DNA of 7,548 bases, taken from positions 1 to 7,548 of the forward strand of contig CAKZPJ010000448.1 in assembly GCA_937138955.1 (NCBI GenBank). The letters run 5' to 3'. The translations under genes and the position numbers were made by a program. Shown in pieces: positions 5,022-7,548 of this stretch; position 1 is the first letter of the stretch, and the number at the start of each line of letters is the position of its first letter. The notes beneath the pieces are model-generated. The model saw only the letters and a list, made by a program, of their open reading frames with translations. It was not told the origin of the DNA and did not search any database. Origin of the DNA: an uncultured Flammeovirgaceae bacterium. Lineage in GTDB: Bacteria; Bacteroidota; Bacteroidia; Cytophagales; Cyclobacteriaceae.

Positions 5022-6149
5022 TTAAAACCAACGTTTGGTACGCATCCAGATGTACATGAGTAGCCCAGCTACTAGCATAAAAACCATTGCTGTGGGGTAG
5101 CCCCACTTCCACTCTAATTCCGGCATGTACTGAAAATTCATACCATAAACTCCAGCTACGAAAGTAAGAGGAATAAAAATAGTAGCGATGACAGTGAGTG
5201 TCTTCATCACATTATTCATCTTGTTACTAAGCATTGACATATACAGGTTCATTAGCCCGTTCAGAATTTCTCGCTGAGTTTCCATCGTACTAATGGCTTG
5301 CTCGAGGTGACTGTATACGTCGCGGAAAAATCGTCGGGTAGCATCTTCTACAAAACTCTCGTCGTTCAGTAGCTTACTAAGGGCTTCACGCAGCGGTAGA
5401 ATACTTTTACGAAGTTCTACCACCTGCCGCGTATAGAACGTGATTCGTTCCATAGCATCCTGGTTAGGGTTACGGATAATACTATCTTCTAACAGAATTA
5501 GTTGTTCGTTATACTCTTCGGTAACGGTATAATAATTATCTACCACCACATCCATTAGAGCGTACAGCATATAGTCTATACCTCGCTTACGAATGCGTCC
5601 TTTAGCGGCCTCTAAGCGTTCCCGTACCGGATCAAATACGTCTTTTTGCTGCTCCTGAAAGGAAATTAGAACGTTAGGGGTTAAAATAAAGCTCACGTGT
5701 TCTTGCTCAACATGATGCGTTTTTTCATTAAAATTCAGCATTCTGAGGGTGATGAACAGGTAATCATCGTAGTTCTCATACTGCGGTGAAAGTACCGTAT
5801 TGAGGACATCTTCACTCACAAGCGGATGTAGCCCGAAGTGCTCGCCGATTTCTTGTACTACTGAAGTATCGTGGATCGCACTTACATTAATCCAATTAGC
5901 CTGATCTGGGTTGATCTTCGCCAAAGCATCACCAGCCTTACTAAAAGTCTGGTGGTGAAAAACCTTGTCGGTATACTGAAATAGAGTAAGCTCAATGGGT
6001 TCCCCTACATTTTTTCCGGTATAAATAAGCGTTCCGGGAGCAGCACCGGCGTGTTTACTAATACGATAGTCCTGACGTAAAAACAGCGATTTTCGAAGGA
6101 GATGAATGGGCAGCAACCGGAGGAGTTGCTCCTGAATTTGTCTTCTCAT
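5022..6149 (-). CDS. corA: Magnesium/cobalt transporter CorA
   Basis: A 375-aa CorA-family (2-TM-GxN) channel for Mg2+, and often Co2+/Ni2+, which works as a homopentamer in the inner membrane. The large N-terminal cytoplasmic domain (about 40-270) contains WINVSAIHDTSVVQEIGEHFGLHPLVSEDVL (86-116) and YDDYLFITLRML (127-138), typical of the family. The long stalk helix runs through about 275-315. Transmembrane helix 1 is about 315-335 and ends at the signature YGMNF, with GMN at 336-338 forming the selectivity filter. The periplasmic MPEL loop (342-345) follows, then helix 2 (about 351-369) and the basic C-terminal tail MRTKRWF. All hallmark residues are present and the length is normal. The ATG at 6149 gives a basic N-terminus without a signal peptide, as expected. 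No Mg2+ leader or riboswitch was recognised in the 129 bp upstream. Confidence 0.95.
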   Translation of the reverse strand: MRRQIQEQLLRLLPIHLLRKSLFLRQDYRISKHAGAAPGTLIYTGKNVGEPIELTLFQYTDKVFHHQTFSKAGDALAKINPDQANWINVSAIHDTSVVQEIGEHFGLHPLVSEDVLNTVLSPQYENYDDYLFITLRMLNFNEKTHHVEQEHVSFILTPNVLISFQEQQKDVFDPVRERLEAAKGRIRKRGIDYMLYALMDVVVDNYYTVTEEYNEQLILLEDSIIRNPNQDAMERITFYTRQVVELRKSILPLREALSKLLNDESFVEDATRRFFRDVYSHLEQAISTMETQREILNGLMNLYMSMLSNKMNNVMKTLTVIATIFIPLTFVAGVYGMNFQYMPELEWKWGYPTAMVFMLVAGLLMYIWMRTKRWF

Positions 6150-6248
6150 AAACAGATCGGTTACCGGGTACTGCCACGAAAGTACGGAAACCAGATGGCA
6201 AATAACATCTAATTTCTAAATCTACCGTATGGTTCTTTCCTATAAACG

Positions 6249-6259
6249 ACCTGCCTACT
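6249..6259. repeat. 11-bp repeat ACCTGCCTACT, copy 2
   Basis: Exact second copy of the motif at 4999-5009, located 20 bp past the stop codon of the T9SS-secreted protein and about 100 bp before the CorA start on the minus strand. Confidence 0.25.
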
Positions 6260-6278
6260 CAACCATTCTACGATAATC

Positions 6279-7548
6279 CTAGCGAATAATTATTTTCCGT
6301 TGGAGGTTAATGCTACCTTGCTGGATATCTACAAAATATAGTCCGGCGGGCTGTTGTCCCTGTTGATTCAGTTTTATGCCTGACCCCAGTCTTTCAGCGG
6401 GTACCTGCCTAGCCTCTAGCGGGCTGCCAAAGAAATCTAATAATTTTACAACCGCGGTAGATCCGGAGGGTAACCCTTCTATCTGAAGATTAATTACCCC
6501 TTTAGTTGGATTAGGATATATCTGGATATCCAATACCGATGCATTAATTGAGCCAAACCCATCTACTTCTACGCTAGTAATTTTTGAATACTCAAATTTA
6601 CCATCGAAGTCAACTTGCCGTAGTCGGTAGTAGATGACTCCTACTAGCGGATTTTCGTCTTTATAAGAATACGACAGTACTGTTGAGCTATTGCCTGATC
6701 CATTTATAACCCCAATAGCCTCCCAAGATTTACCGTCCTTTGAACGTTGGACCTCAAAAAAGTCATTGTTGATCTCCGCAGCTGTTTTCCAGTTTAAAAG
6801 AACGCTGAACTGCTGAGCTTTGGCAGTAAATTCTAAAAACTCCACGGGCAACACGGAAGGTTCGGTAGTACCCATTGTAATTATTCTTTCGGAAAAAGGA
6901 ACGTATTCTGGAACATTAGTAGTATTTACAAAAGTGCCTCCACTACCATTAGCACTATGATTAGTACCACCGTAATTATCCCATTCCGAACCGGTTGCAT
7001 CCCAGACCATTACGGTTAGGGTTGTTACATCTCCCGGAAGATCACCTCCGGCATTCCAGCTTAAACCAATAGCCGATGATACACTTCCTGAAGGGGCAGT
7101 TCCAGCGTCATCGGTTACTACCCAATATTCTCCCCGGCTAATACTCTCAATACTAGGATCATCAGTATCGGTCATACTACTCACCCGACCGTCGTTTTGG
7201 GCATTTCCTCTAAAGTATTCAGCTTGCCAGGTCAGTACCTCTCCAGTATGGGTGGCATCGTTTACTACTAATTGCCCGAATCGGTTGCTCCTACCCACTG
7301 GAAAAGTGAAGCTTTGATTGTCATTCAAGACGGCCTGTAGTGGACCATTAACGTAGCTGGTTGTAGAACCACCACTGGTGGTAGCTCCCGTAGATGCTAG
7401 TATCCGTAACGAGTTACCTGCATTGGTAGAAATCCGCCCATTGGTTAGTACCAATTCCTTGGTAATCTCCACATCTTGATTAGCCGAGATGCCTCGGGTG
7501 ACATCGGCGGCGTTGTCAATAGTCACCCCCGTAGAATTATTGATTTCA
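6279..7548 (-). CDS. C-terminal part of a large T9SS-secreted surface protein (partial, runs off the right edge)
   Basis: The frame is open for 422 codons to the window edge, so a GTG at 7526 is internal and the 5' end is missing. Numbering from that GTG, residues about 2-45 are beta-helix-like (VTIDNAADV..., ELVLTNGRISTNAGNSLRI). Residues about 58-215 hold a Bacteroidota secreted-protein module, with YVNGPLQAVL, FTFPVGRSNRFGQLVV, LTWQAEYF and GEYWVV. LPVEFLEFTAKAQ (226-238) then leads into a fibronectin-like domain with TAAEINNDFFEVQRSKDG (248-265) and YYRLRQVDFDG (299-309). The last 80 residues (from IYPNPTKGVINL, coordinates about 6524-6279) are a type A T9SS sorting domain ending GLYFVDIQQG...KIIIR. 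It is thus exported by the type IX system and released or anchored at the surface after removal of this domain. The ligand or substrate cannot be told from the visible part. Confidence 0.9.
   Translation of the reverse strand, partial: EINNSTGVTIDNAADVTRGISANQDVEITKELVLTNGRISTNAGNSLRILASTGATTSGGSTTSYVNGPLQAVLNDNQSFTFPVGRSNRFGQLVVNDATHTGEVLTWQAEYFRGNAQNDGRVSSMTDTDDPSIESISRGEYWVVTDDAGTAPSGSVSSAIGLSWNAGGDLPGDVTTLTVMVWDATGSEWDNYGGTNHSANGSGGTFVNTTNVPEYVPFSERIITMGTTEPSVLPVEFLEFTAKAQQFSVLLNWKTAAEINNDFFEVQRSKDGKSWEAIGVINGSGNSSTVLSYSYKDENPLVGVIYYRLRQVDFDGKFEYSKITSVEVDGFGSINASVLDIQIYPNPTKGVINLQIEGLPSGSTAVVKLLDFFGSPLEARQVPAERLGSGIKLNQQGQQPAGLYFVDIQQGSINLQRKIIIR

Noticed and set aside
5013..5046. ACCAA/TTGGT inverted repeat at the CorA stop codon as a terminator
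   Set aside because: The stem is only 5 bp, overlaps the coding end and has no T-tract on the minus strand.
6150..6278. Mg2+-sensing leader or riboswitch upstream of corA
   Set aside because: No conserved stems or terminator/anti-terminator arrangement could be recognised in the 129 bp, and no exact TAnnTTTG promoter was found.

Overview
The window looks like chromosomal DNA of a Bacteroidota bacterium, most likely a marine or environmental member of the Cytophagales. The evidence is a C-terminal type IX secretion (T9SS) sorting domain, a DUF2807 (head-GIN) lipoprotein, TAnnTTTG-type -7 promoter elements, weak or absent Shine-Dalgarno sequences, and a secreted protein with a Bacteroidota-style Tat signal. 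Genus is not determined.

Layout. (1) 1-1473: a divergent pair made of the 5' end of a Tat-exported protein (minus) and a cytoplasmic Gfo/Idh/MocA oxidoreductase (plus). They are separated by about 190 bp holding a perfect 20-bp palindrome that carries a -7 element on each strand. (2) 1562-2305: an outer-membrane-type lipoprotein with a DUF2807 beta-solenoid. (3) 2306-3249: a looser, accessory-looking stretch with a Rid-family protein (minus), an unexplained open frame trailing from its stop codon, and a roughly 190-bp non-coding repeat-like element just upstream of it. (4) 3250-4525: a divergent unit of a small lipoprotein with an allene-oxide-cyclase-barrel-like pattern (minus) and a TetR-family regulator (plus). 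Their intergenic region carries two related palindromes exactly 40 bp apart that bracket a recognisable Bacteroidota promoter. (5) 4673-7548: three minus-strand genes. These are the C-terminal part of a large T9SS-secreted protein, a CorA magnesium/cobalt transporter, and a small hydrophilic protein that ends at a clear intrinsic terminator.

How the parts work together. The best supported functional unit is the TetR/lipoprotein pair. The sequence suggests that the regulator represses both itself and the lipoprotein through paired operators, so the lipoprotein is probably made in response to a small-molecule or oxidative signal. The Tat/Gfo-Idh-MocA pair is likely a small piece of sugar or cyclitol metabolism with co-ordinated divergent transcription. 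CorA and its neighbours look like ordinary core genes. No tRNA, rRNA, CRISPR array or intact transposase was seen.
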